Source: UBA5287 sp041672395 (lineage in GTDB: Bacteria; Bacteroidota; Bacteroidia; Bacteroidales; Dysgonomonadaceae). Taken from it: a stretch of 30,115 bases of DNA. Below, piece after piece: positions 23,119-30,115 of the stretch (within the stretch, counting starts at the first letter, position 1; every line of letters starts with the position of its first letter). The stretch spans positions 1-30,115 of the forward strand of contig JBAYZS010000026.1 in NCBI GenBank assembly GCA_041672395.1, written 5' to 3'. The position numbers and the translations under genes are program-made. The notes beneath the pieces are model-generated. The model ran no database searches. It was not told the origin of the DNA and saw only the letters and a list, made by a program, of their open reading frames with translations.

Positions 23119-25260
23119 ATGAAACAGCAAAATGTACTGTTGTTTTGCATGTTCTTAGTAGCACTAATATCATGCGATAACACAAAAAACGCTAGTAAAA
23201 TGTTAAATCAAAATGATTTTCCGAAACCTCCTGTTGCAGAAATTCGTCCCGATTCTTTTGAAAATTTTGGGCAAACACGTATTGACAACTTTTTTTGGAT
23301 GAGAGATAAGAACAATCCACGCGTGATCGAATATCTTAATGCCGAAAACGAATATACCGATTCTGTTATGTCCTCCACAAAAGCGCTGCAGAAAACATTG
23401 TATGATGAGATTATTGGTCGCATAAAAGAGGATGATGAATCCTACCCCACTTTCAGGAATGGCTATTTTTACTATAATCGTACAGAAAAAGGCAAACAGT
23501 ATTCAACTTATTGCAGGAAGAAAAGCTCTGTGGATGAACCCGAAGAAATCATTTTTGATGTGAATAACATGGCAGAGGGAAAACAAGCATTCATTTTTAT
23601 TGGCTATTTTATTAGTCCCGACAATAATAAAGCTGCCTTTTTATACAACGAAACGGGTTCATATGCCGAATTCATCTTGAAAGTGAAAGATCTGAATACT
23701 GGTGAAACCATTGGTTTTACTGTTGATGGTGTCGCTTCAGTTGCATGGGCAAACGACAGCAAAACACTCTTTTACAGCACCATAGACAACACTCTTCGTT
23801 CCAATCGCATTTTTCGTCAACAACTCTCTGAAGAGAAAAGCACAATGATCTATGAAGAGAAAGACCCCAAATTCTCAGTCTATGCCTCAAACGATAAGAG
23901 AAACGAATACATTTTCATAAGTAGCTCGAGTTCTACTACTTCTGAAGAGCAATATATTTCTGCAAATCAACCTCTCTCTTCTTTTAAAATGTTTATTCCT
24001 CGCGTTCAAGATACCGACTATTCAGTTTATCCACATAAAGATATGTTCTTTGTGCATTACAAAGATAAAGAGAACCTGAACGGAAAAATATATACTACTC
24101 CGCTAACAGGATACGAGGATAAAAGTACCTGGAAAGAATTTATTCCACACAACGACAGTGTTCGCATTGAATCATTGGATGTACACAACATTTACGTGGC
24201 ATTGGAACTACGTAAGAATGGATTAAATGAAATTCATCTAAAATCGATTAATGAAGACGAAACCAAAGTGATTTCGTTTCCTGAACCTGTTTACAATGTA
24301 TCGCTGATTGGTAATCCGGAATATGATTCTCTAACAATCCGATATTTATATACGTCACTCAATCGACCACACACCCTTTATTCTTATGATGTTACAACAG
24401 AAGAAAGTCGCGTGCTGAAAGTGCAGGAAATTCCATCAGGATTTGATCCGGAAGATTATGTAGTTGAACGATTATGGGCTACAGCAGAAGACGGAGTACA
24501 AGTACCGATGGCAATTGTCTATAAAAAAGGATTGAAAAAAGACGGCTCTAACCCTGCCCTGCTCTACTCCTATGGCAGTTACGGCATGAGTTCAGATGTA
24601 TATTTCAAATCTGATATGTACAGTCTGATAGACAGAGGATTTGTTTATGGAATTGCACAAGTTAGAGGGGGAAGTGATTTAGGAGAACAATGGTATGAAG
24701 ATGGAAAGTTGTTGAAAAAGAAGAACACCTTCACAGATTTTATTGCTTGTACAGAAAAACTAATTGCTGAGGGTTACTCCTCTTCAGAAAAGTTTGCAGC
24801 CATGGGAGGTAGCGCTGGGGGACTACTAATGGGAGCAATTGCAAATATGCGCCCCGATTTGTATCAAACCATTGTGGCTCAAGTACCTTTTGTTGATGTT
24901 ATCAATACGATGCTCGATAAGACGCTTCCGCTGACAACCGGTGAATATGAGGAATGGGGAAACCCGGAAGAAGAAGCCTATTTCAATTATATTCTCTCCT
25001 ACTCACCCTACGATAATATTAAACAACAGAACTATCCTAATATGCTGATTACCGGAGGACTAAACGACTCTCAGGTTTTATTTCATGAACCAACAAAATA
25101 TACAGCCAAACTTAGAGCTAACAAAACTGACAATAATCTGTTGCTGCTTCATATGAACATGGATTCTGGTCATGGTGGTGCTACCGGACGTTATGATGGA
25201 ATAAAAGATATTGCTTTTGAATTTGCATTCATTCTGAATAGAGCAGGCATAGTAAAGTAG
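23119..25260 (+). CDS. ptrB: Oligopeptidase B-like S9 family peptidase, lipoprotein
   Basis: A 713-residue serine peptidase of family S9A. The N-terminus MKQQNVLLFCMFLVALISC is a lipoprotein signal with the lipid Cys at 19, so the enzyme is exported. A beta-propeller follows (about residues 100-440) and gates the active site, with the alpha/beta-hydrolase domain at the end. The catalytic triad is visible: Ser565 in GGSAGGLLMG, Asp650 in GGLNDSQV and His685 in DSGHGGATGRY. The segment LTTGEYEEWGNPEEEAY (605-621, Glu609, 611 and 612) matches the oligopeptidase B acidic pocket that selects Arg or Lys at P1. Length is close to that of E. coli PtrB plus the signal. Expected role: trimming short basic peptides in the periplasm. 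Confidence 0.88.
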   Translation: MKQQNVLLFCMFLVALISCDNTKNASKMLNQNDFPKPPVAEIRPDSFENFGQTRIDNFFWMRDKNNPRVIEYLNAENEYTDSVMSSTKALQKTLYDEIIGRIKEDDESYPTFRNGYFYYNRTEKGKQYSTYCRKKSSVDEPEEIIFDVNNMAEGKQAFIFIGYFISPDNNKAAFLYNETGSYAEFILKVKDLNTGETIGFTVDGVASVAWANDSKTLFYSTIDNTLRSNRIFRQQLSEEKSTMIYEEKDPKFSVYASNDKRNEYIFISSSSSTTSEEQYISANQPLSSFKMFIPRVQDTDYSVYPHKDMFFVHYKDKENLNGKIYTTPLTGYEDKSTWKEFIPHNDSVRIESLDVHNIYVALELRKNGLNEIHLKSINEDETKVISFPEPVYNVSLIGNPEYDSLTIRYLYTSLNRPHTLYSYDVTTEESRVLKVQEIPSGFDPEDYVVERLWATAEDGVQVPMAIVYKKGLKKDGSNPALLYSYGSYGMSSDVYFKSDMYSLIDRGFVYGIAQVRGGSDLGEQWYEDGKLLKKKNTFTDFIACTEKLIAEGYSSSEKFAAMGGSAGGLLMGAIANMRPDLYQTIVAQVPFVDVINTMLDKTLPLTTGEYEEWGNPEEEAYFNYILSYSPYDNIKQQNYPNMLITGGLNDSQVLFHEPTKYTAKLRANKTDNNLLLLHMNMDSGHGGATGRYDGIKDIAFEFAFILNRAGIVK

Positions 25261-25291
25261 AAATAAGTAAGAGTAATTAAAGGATACACAT

Positions 25292-25873
25292 TCATGCAAA
25301 AACGGTATGTCCTAATAATATTTTGGTCCCGATAAGAATGAGAATGATACCACCAATTATAGTCATGTCGATTTTTATTCTCTTTCCGAAATTAACACCA
25401 ATAAGCATCCCAACAAATGCAAACAAAAAACTGACTACCCCAATTGTAACTACAGCTTTGATGATCATATCGTGATAGGGTACAAAAATTAATCCCGTGG
25501 CCAAAGCATCAATACTTGTAGCAAAAGCCATGGTAACAACTACTTTCCAGTTAATCGCTTCTGATTCTTGACAGTTGCAATTACAATCAATCTCTTCTTT
25601 TGACAGAAGACTTTCGTAAATCATTTTTGCTCCAATAATTAACAAGATCACAAATGCTAACCAATGGTCAATTCTTTCAATCAAACTTGTAAATCCAACT
25701 CCTAATGCATAACCTATCAAAGGCATAACGCCTTGAAAGATGCCAAAAACAAGGGCAATCTTAAATGATCTGAAGGCATTAAATTTCTGTCTGCACATGC
25801 CTTTGGATATACAAACAGCAAATGAATCCATTGCTAAACCAATGGCAATTATTATTATTGAAAGAAAATCCAT
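25292..25873 (-). CDS. mntP: MntP-family manganese exporter
   Basis: A 193-residue membrane protein with six hydrophobic helices, matching MntP (formerly YebN, DUF204), which exports Mn2+. The two repeat halves each carry the family's aspartate motif: GLAMDSFAVCISKGM in TM1 and MAFATSIDALATGLIF in TM4. The loop between them has ESLLSKEEIDCNCNCQESEA, where a Cys cluster (CNCNC) might bind metal; this is extra to the basic fold. The start ATG at 25873 is clear. The gene converges on the oligopeptidase gene, 31 bp apart, without an obvious terminator. No yybP-ykoY manganese riboswitch was recognised upstream. A TATCTTTG -7 box lies 30 bp before the start. Confidence 0.92.
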   Translation of the reverse strand: MDFLSIIIIAIGLAMDSFAVCISKGMCRQKFNAFRSFKIALVFGIFQGVMPLIGYALGVGFTSLIERIDHWLAFVILLIIGAKMIYESLLSKEEIDCNCNCQESEAINWKVVVTMAFATSIDALATGLIFVPYHDMIIKAVVTIGVVSFLFAFVGMLIGVNFGKRIKIDMTIIGGIILILIGTKILLGHTVFA

Positions 25874-25902
25874 GTGTACAAATAATTTCTCGTAAAAGGT
25901 GC

Positions 25903-25910
25903 AAAGATAC
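25903..25910 (-). promoter_or_regulatory. Candidate -7 element of mntP
   Basis: On the minus strand TATCTTTG (25910-25903) fully matches the -7 consensus, about 30 bp before the ATG. No TTG lies at the expected -33 position. Confidence 0.5.
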
Positions 25911-26025
25911 TACTTTAATCTAAAAAGTGCTTTTTGTATAAAAATAACTTCTCGACTTTATCATTCCATATGTGTTTAAATTATTGTGTAACATACTCAT
26001 GCACTCGTAATTGAAGATATATTAA

Positions 26026-26054
26026 AGAATATCAATTGATTATATCAATATTCT
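26026..26054. repeat. Nested inverted repeat upstream of the receptor remnant
   Basis: AGAATA/TATTCT (26026-26031, 26049-26054) encloses TTGAT/ATCAA (26036-26040, 26044-26048). It sits in the 25911-26078 stretch, which otherwise holds no gene that I can see. It has no T-run, so it is not a clear terminator. A protein-binding site or a chance repeat in AT-rich DNA is possible. Confidence 0.3.
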
Positions 26055-26078
26055 GGAGTGTTAAATGAACATATGTGT

Positions 26079-27113
26079 AGCCAAAACAAATTCTTTTAAA
26101 TATATTTGTAAAATATCACACCCAATCAGAGACAGTTAACAGAACCAGAGCATTCATTCAATATGGTGGATTTAATACTTTTAAAACTGCTGTCGGAGTA
26201 AATTATCATAAAAACAATCATTTTCGAACAAACTTCTTTATTATCTTCCGGAAACTGGCAACGATCAAACTATTCTCTGGAATATACTTTATTGTTGTTT
26301 GATTTGAATGCAGGAATTCCAAGTTCAATTGGCAGGATTTTGTTTGAAACAAATCCTCTAGCGGCCGCTCCCAACTGGTAAGCAGTTGGCGGATATAAGG
26401 AATAAGTTGACCTATCACACTCTTAAACTTGACTTTTTATTGGGTATGGAATTGATTGCGGATAAATACAGTTGGCAAATGAATCTTAATGGTTAATTGA
26501 TTAACAAGAATTTCGAGAACCGAAACCACTTAAATGTATTCGCAATGACATATTTTCGGCCTAAATAACTTGCTTGTTACCAAACGGTTGACTGAAGATA
26601 TTTTCACTGGCATCTACGCTGGTAAATCGCATCATAAAGGATTGGAACTGATATTAAACAACAGATTTTTGATCGTTCGGTTTTTCAGGGTTATTTGAAT
26701 CTGAATGCCAACTACACTTTTTCTCATAATGTTTTTATTGATTATACAGATGATGGAATATCTTATGATGGCAATAACCTGGAATACCTTCAAATATTGC
26801 GCAAGCTAATTTAAAATGGAATCCTATCAGGTATTTAGATTTGCAAATTCAACAGGTTAACTCACAATACATTGATGATGCAAACACAATCATTAACGAT
26901 GGATATTTTCTAAATAATTTGAAAGCTACGTATCGCTATTTCACGAAGAAAAGTGGCACTTTTAGTCTTTTTGCAGGTGTAAACAATGTTACCAACACAC
27001 ATCATTCGCCAATGGTAAACGTAAATGCAATAGCTATTGGTAATGCAGAACCAAGATATTATTATCCCGGAATGCCAAGACAGGCCTTTATGGGGTTATC
27101 ATGGGATTTTTAA
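26079..27113 (+). pseudogene. Decayed TonB-dependent receptor, C-terminal remnant
   Basis: Pieces of a TonB-dependent receptor barrel appear in several frames. First comes PKQILLNIFVKYHTQSETVN with TRAFIQYGGFNTFKTAVGVN (about 26079-26231). Then, after a frameshift, SLLSSGNWQRSNYSLEYTLL and IGRILFETNPLAAAPNW, broken by TAA at 26379 and 26403. Later there are LNANYTFSHNVFIDYTDDG, a frameshift near 26780, and NIAQANLKWNPIRYLDLQIQ running to the natural end GMPRQAFMGLSWDF at 27113. The tail (aromatic, Phe last) is the usual outer-membrane insertion signal. The N-terminus, plug and TonB box are gone, with no recognisable start. Decay is far deeper than in the other receptor pseudogene. The ligand is not known. 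Confidence 0.85.
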
Positions 27114-27149
27114 TTTGTCACTTTTCGATAAATCTTTAGAATAATATGC

Positions 27150-27157
27150 TAAATTTG
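27150..27157 (+). promoter_or_regulatory. Candidate -7 element of the proABC operon
   Basis: TAAATTTG (27150-27157) fully matches TAnnTTTG and lies 34 bp before the proA ATG. No good TTG is found 19-21 bp upstream. Confidence 0.45.
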
Positions 27158-27191
27158 CGACTTGTTTTATTGAATTTTTACATTATACAAG

Positions 27192-28382
27192 ATGATTGAT
27201 TCCATACAGAAGAATAAAGTACTGCTAAGGTTATCAGAAATATTACAGCAGAACAGGTTACGGATCATTGATGCTAATCTATTGGACAGAAGCGCCTTAA
27301 TTGACACGGATGAATCCATGCAAGATAGGTTGAAGGTTGATGATACCAAGATTGATGGAATGTCGCGCTCATTAAAGGAAGTGACACAAATGGATGAACC
27401 GGTGGGTAAATTGCTTTATGATTTTACCCGTGAAGATGGTTTGCACATTGAGAACCGCACTGTTCCATTTGGTACAATTCTCATTATTTATGAATCGCGA
27501 CCGGATGTTACTATTGAAGCGGCGGCTACAGCTTTCAAAGCGGGAAACCGTATTCTGCTTAAGGGAGGTAAAGAGGCGTTTCACACTAATTCGCTGCTCA
27601 CTCAACTTTGGAAAGATGCACTTTCTGAAAATGATGTAGATGATGGATTTGTGGAATATTTGCATCTTACACACAACGAGACTCAAAAACTTATTGTGGA
27701 AAATTCTCATAAGGTGGATTTAATTATCCCGCGTGGTGGCGAAAACTTAATCAAATTTGTGGTGGATAATGCAACGATCCCGGTTATCATAAGTGGAAGG
27801 GGAAACAATTTTCTTTTTGTTGATGCTGATTCTGATTTTGAAATGGCTGTGCGCATCATTCTAAATGGCAAAAGCCGTATCAGCGTCTGCAATGCACTTG
27901 ACAAAGTGCTGATTGACAGCAATATCCCAAATATAAAAGAAAAAGTCGACCTTCTTGTAAAGAAACTAAAGGCTAATAATATTGAGGTTTTGGGGGATAA
28001 CAAAATATGTTGCTTGAATGCAGACATAATAGAAGTTGATGATGATAAGATTCTCTTCGAAGAATTTCTGGCTCTAAAAATTTATCTTACCACAGTTCCG
28101 GGATTGAATGATGCAATCAACATTATAAACAAATATTGTGGTAGACACTCATCTACAATTGTTACTAACAACAAGGATCATGCTGATAAATTCATGGAAC
28201 AGGTAGATTGCGCGGCAGTTTATCATAACGCATCTACTCGCTTTACGGATGGCGGACAATTTGGAGTGGGTGGCGAAATCGCTATCAGTACTCAAAAACT
28301 GCACTTTATGGGACCACTTGGCGCTCAACAATTGGTTACTAACAAGTGGTTTATTTACGGAAAAGGGCATACACGGGACTAA
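27192..28382 (+). CDS. proA: Glutamate-5-semialdehyde dehydrogenase (gamma-glutamyl phosphate reductase)
   Basis: A 396-residue enzyme that reduces gamma-glutamyl phosphate to glutamate-5-semialdehyde with NADPH, the second step of proline synthesis. The fold is that of aldehyde dehydrogenases. The catalytic cysteine is Cys233 in SRISVCNALDKVLI. Other family motifs are VPFGTILIIYESRPDVTIEA (near 92-111), GNRILLKGGKEAFHTN (near 119-134), DLIIPRGGENLIKFV (near 177-191) and, at the end, TRFTDGGQFGVGGEIAISTQ with KLHFMGPLGAQQL. The segment before the active site reads GRGNNFLFVDAD, in place of the usual G-CH-YVD; from memory this is normal in Bacteroidetes ProA. The stop is one base before proB. 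Confidence 0.94.
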   Translation: MIDSIQKNKVLLRLSEILQQNRLRIIDANLLDRSALIDTDESMQDRLKVDDTKIDGMSRSLKEVTQMDEPVGKLLYDFTREDGLHIENRTVPFGTILIIYESRPDVTIEAAATAFKAGNRILLKGGKEAFHTNSLLTQLWKDALSENDVDDGFVEYLHLTHNETQKLIVENSHKVDLIIPRGGENLIKFVVDNATIPVIISGRGNNFLFVDADSDFEMAVRIILNGKSRISVCNALDKVLIDSNIPNIKEKVDLLVKKLKANNIEVLGDNKICCLNADIIEVDDDKILFEEFLALKIYLTTVPGLNDAINIINKYCGRHSSTIVTNNKDHADKFMEQVDCAAVYHNASTRFTDGGQFGVGGEIAISTQKLHFMGPLGAQQLVTNKWFIYGKGHTRD

Positions 28383-28383
28383 T

Positions 28384-29145
28384 ATGAAGAAAAAACTTAT
28401 TATAAAAATTGGTACATCAACTCTGACAATGGGCACAAACCGCATATCGTTTGCGGTTATTGAAAGTCTTGCTAGACAAATTGTTGAACTCAAGAATGAA
28501 TATGAAATTGTTATCGTTTCTTCTGGAGCTATCGCTACAGCACGACAATTTATTGAGATTAAAGGGTTTAACAAAAAGGTTGAATCAAAACAAGCTATGG
28601 CGGCTATCGGACAAACCAAACTGATGGAGATTTACGATGATGTTTTCAGTAGCTTTGGTCTGAATATCGCTCAGATATTAATGACTTATCGGGATTTTGA
28701 GAACCCAACGGCAAAAGAGAATACCAAAAACACTATCCTCAAACTGTGGGAGGCTAACTATATTCCTGTTGTAAACGAAAACGATACGGTCGCTGTCGAA
28801 GAAATCGTGTTGGGTGATAATGATAAACTATCGGCTTTTGTCGCTGTTATTACTGAAGCTGATCTACTTGTACTCGTATCAGATATTGACGGCGTTTTTG
28901 ATCGCAATCCTCACCTGAATTCTGATGCTCATCTCATAACGGAAGTAAAGGATATTTCATCTGTCTTATCCTGCATCGAAGAAAAACATTCTAATTTGGG
29001 CACAGGCGGAATGGCTTCGAAAGTGCATGCGGCAGATATTTGCATGAAGCATGATGTTGAAATGTGGATCGTAAATGGACAACGACCAAACTACATCACT
29101 AAAGCATTAAATAACAGTATCCCTTTCACTAAATTTAAAAAATAA
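28384..29145 (+). CDS. proB: Glutamate 5-kinase, short form without PUA domain
   Basis: A 253-residue amino acid kinase that phosphorylates glutamate, the first and usually feedback-controlled step of proline synthesis. Motifs: LIIKIGTSTL at the start, VIVSSGAIA, PVVNENDTVAVEEI, GDNDKLSAFVA, LLVLVSDIDGVFDRNP and GTGGMASKVHAA. The start ATG at 28384 lies one base after the proA stop. The same frame is open back to 28249, but that part overlaps proA and is not used. The protein ends right after the kinase domain, while E. coli ProB (about 367 residues) carries a C-terminal PUA domain. PUA-less kinases occur widely. Its absence may alter how proline inhibits the enzyme. The stop overlaps the proC start (TAATG). 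Confidence 0.93.
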   Translation: MKKKLIIKIGTSTLTMGTNRISFAVIESLARQIVELKNEYEIVIVSSGAIATARQFIEIKGFNKKVESKQAMAAIGQTKLMEIYDDVFSSFGLNIAQILMTYRDFENPTAKENTKNTILKLWEANYIPVVNENDTVAVEEIVLGDNDKLSAFVAVITEADLLVLVSDIDGVFDRNPHLNSDAHLITEVKDISSVLSCIEEKHSNLGTGGMASKVHAADICMKHDVEMWIVNGQRPNYITKALNNSIPFTKFKK

Positions 29146-29921
29146 TGAATTACGGTTTTATAGGTTTTGGTAATCTTGCAAGTGCAATTTATAGGGGACT
29201 TAAGGGTGAGAACGGTACACAATTTGCTTATTTTGCACGAAATAGAAAGAATGTAGGTGCTCTTTATTTTAATAATTTAGAAGATTTACTGGCTTTTGCT
29301 GATATTATTTGGCTGACAATCAAACCACAAGATCTGGTTGGTATTCTCGAACAACTTCAACCTTTAAAAAGGACAGGCAAAACTTTTGTATCTCCGGTCG
29401 CCGGAAAAAGCATTTGCTACATTGAAAATTATCTTGGAAGTGAACAAACAATTGTAAGAATAATGCCGAATCTGGCCATCGCTTACAAGAAATCCGTTAC
29501 GGCCTTTGCTACAAATAACCCGAATGATAATAACGCTTCTTATATTTTCGATATACTCTCCAAACTTGGGAAAGCGGTTAAACTTGATGAAAGCGGGTTC
29601 GACTTATTTACATCTGTTTTTGGAAGCGGACCGGCATTTATACTTGCTTTTATACAAATCTTCAAGGATAAGATGAGCGAGTTTGATCTGTCTGGTGATG
29701 TTCTTGATGAACTTTTACTACAACTTACTGAAGGAACAGTGAGCTATTTCGCTGCAAATCAGGAAAACTTCAGTATCGAAGAGCTAATTCAGAATATAAC
29801 AAGTAAAGGGGGAACTACTCAAGCGGGTCTGGACTATTTCCGTAAACATGATATCGGCAAACACTTTGAAGGAGTTCTGGATGCTGCACGTAACAGATCT
29901 GCAGAGATGAGCAAAGAGTAA
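29145..29921 (+). CDS. proC: Pyrroline-5-carboxylate reductase
   Basis: A 258-residue enzyme that reduces pyrroline-5-carboxylate to proline, the last step of the pathway. The N-terminal Rossmann motif is NYGFIGFGNLASAIYRGL. ADIIWLTIKPQDLVGILEQL follows, then the PNLAIAYKKSVTAFA segment, and the dimerising helical domain with VFGSGPAFILAFIQI and the signature ITSKGGTTQAGLDYF near the end. Length is a little under the usual 265-280. The ATG at 29145 shares one base with the proB stop, which implies translational coupling and completes proA-proB-proC in one transcript. It converges on a sufE gene with only nine bases between the stops and no visible terminator. Confidence 0.94.
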   Translation: MNYGFIGFGNLASAIYRGLKGENGTQFAYFARNRKNVGALYFNNLEDLLAFADIIWLTIKPQDLVGILEQLQPLKRTGKTFVSPVAGKSICYIENYLGSEQTIVRIMPNLAIAYKKSVTAFATNNPNDNNASYIFDILSKLGKAVKLDESGFDLFTSVFGSGPAFILAFIQIFKDKMSEFDLSGDVLDELLLQLTEGTVSYFAANQENFSIEELIQNITSKGGTTQAGLDYFRKHDIGKHFEGVLDAARNRSAEMSKE

Positions 29922-29930
29922 GTATTCGAA

Positions 29931-30115
29931 CTACTTACTACTTTTTGCTTGATATGCAATTGCATAGAAACGAATCTGCTTGATTACGGCTAGCAGACCA
30001 TTTGCACGAGTTGGGGAGAGATGCTCAGTAAGACCAAGCTCTTTCATGAAGCGAAGATCGGTTCCTGTTATTTCATCAGGGGTTCTATCATTGAAAACTC
30101 TCAATACCAAAGCCA
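29931..30115 (-). CDS. sufE: SufE family protein, C-terminal part
   Basis: The minus-strand frame from the right edge to the TAG at 29931-29933 encodes about 61 residues: ALVLRVFNDRTPDEITGTDL, then MKELGLTEHLSPTRANGL and LAVIKQIRFYAIAY. The GL-EHLSPTRANGL motif followed by IKQI is characteristic of SufE, the protein that accepts sulfur from the cysteine desulfurase SufS during iron-sulfur cluster assembly. The active-site Cys lies further upstream, outside the window, so activity cannot be judged. The gene converges with proC. Confidence 0.88.
   Translation of the reverse strand, partial: ALVLRVFNDRTPDEITGTDLRFMKELGLTEHLSPTRANGLLAVIKQIRFYAIAYQAKSSK

Noticed and set aside
25874..26078. A manganese (yybP-ykoY) riboswitch ahead of mntP.
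   Set aside because: Only about 30 nt separate the -7 box and the ATG, too short for that aptamer. No matching motif is seen further up.
26361..26370. AGCGGCCGCT, containing a NotI site, stands out in this AT-rich DNA and could suggest vector or cloning artefact.
   Set aside because: It lies in the receptor remnant and encodes the expected NPLAAAPNW segment in frame, so it is native sequence.
28249..28383. A longer proB starting inside proA.
   Set aside because: The kinase fold starts at MKKKLIIKIG (28384), one base after the proA stop, which is the normal operon spacing.

Overview
The window reads as chromosomal DNA of an AT-rich Bacteroidota, most likely Bacteroidales. Four things point there. 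Several upstream regions carry the family's -33 TTTG / -7 TAnnTTTG promoters instead of -35/-10. Shine-Dalgarno sequences are not evident. The Ton motor cluster has the exbB-exbD-exbD-tonB arrangement. There is a GH92 mannosidase lipoprotein, and there are remains of large outer-membrane receptors. I cannot name the species.

Layout. 1-6664 (+): the end of nuoH, then nuoI-J-K-L-M-N, the membrane arm of respiratory complex I. 6665-7086: two back-to-back terminators. 7087-12854 (-): a Ton-motor operon, read from high to low coordinates as exbB, exbD, exbD, tonB, a PstS-like substrate-binding lipoprotein and a periplasmic TPR protein. 13325-15319 (+): an OPT-family transporter. 15422-17623 (+): a GH92 alpha-mannosidase lipoprotein. 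17789-20087 (+): a broken outer-membrane beta-barrel receptor. 20191-21465 (-): O-acetylhomoserine sulfhydrylase, divergent from an Lrp/AsnC regulator at 21645 (+). A CDF metal exporter (+), an oligopeptidase B lipoprotein (+) and a MntP-type manganese exporter (-) follow. 26079-27113 (+) is a heavily decayed TonB-dependent receptor. 27192-29921 (+) is a tightly packed proA-proB-proC operon, and the window ends in the C-terminus of a SufE protein (-).

How the genes fit together. The Nuo arm builds the proton-motive force. ExbB/ExbD/TonB spend it at the outer membrane to drive TonB-dependent receptors, yet both receptor-type genes in this window are dead. OPT plus oligopeptidase B suggest peptide use, GH92 suggests N-glycan or mannan trimming, and metY and proABC supply sulfur amino acids and proline.

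I found no clear undescribed multi-gene system. The most interesting signals are at smaller scale: a receptor pseudogene whose frame is kept across three internal stops behind an intact promoter; divergent metY/lrp promoters whose -33 boxes form one palindrome; a promoter whose -33 box sits in the loop of the upstream gene's terminator; palindromes in the exbB promoter and in the exbB-exbD spacer; and a NuoM without the usual TM7 lysine. No tRNA, rRNA, CRISPR array or insertion sequence was seen. All promoter and terminator calls were made by eye.
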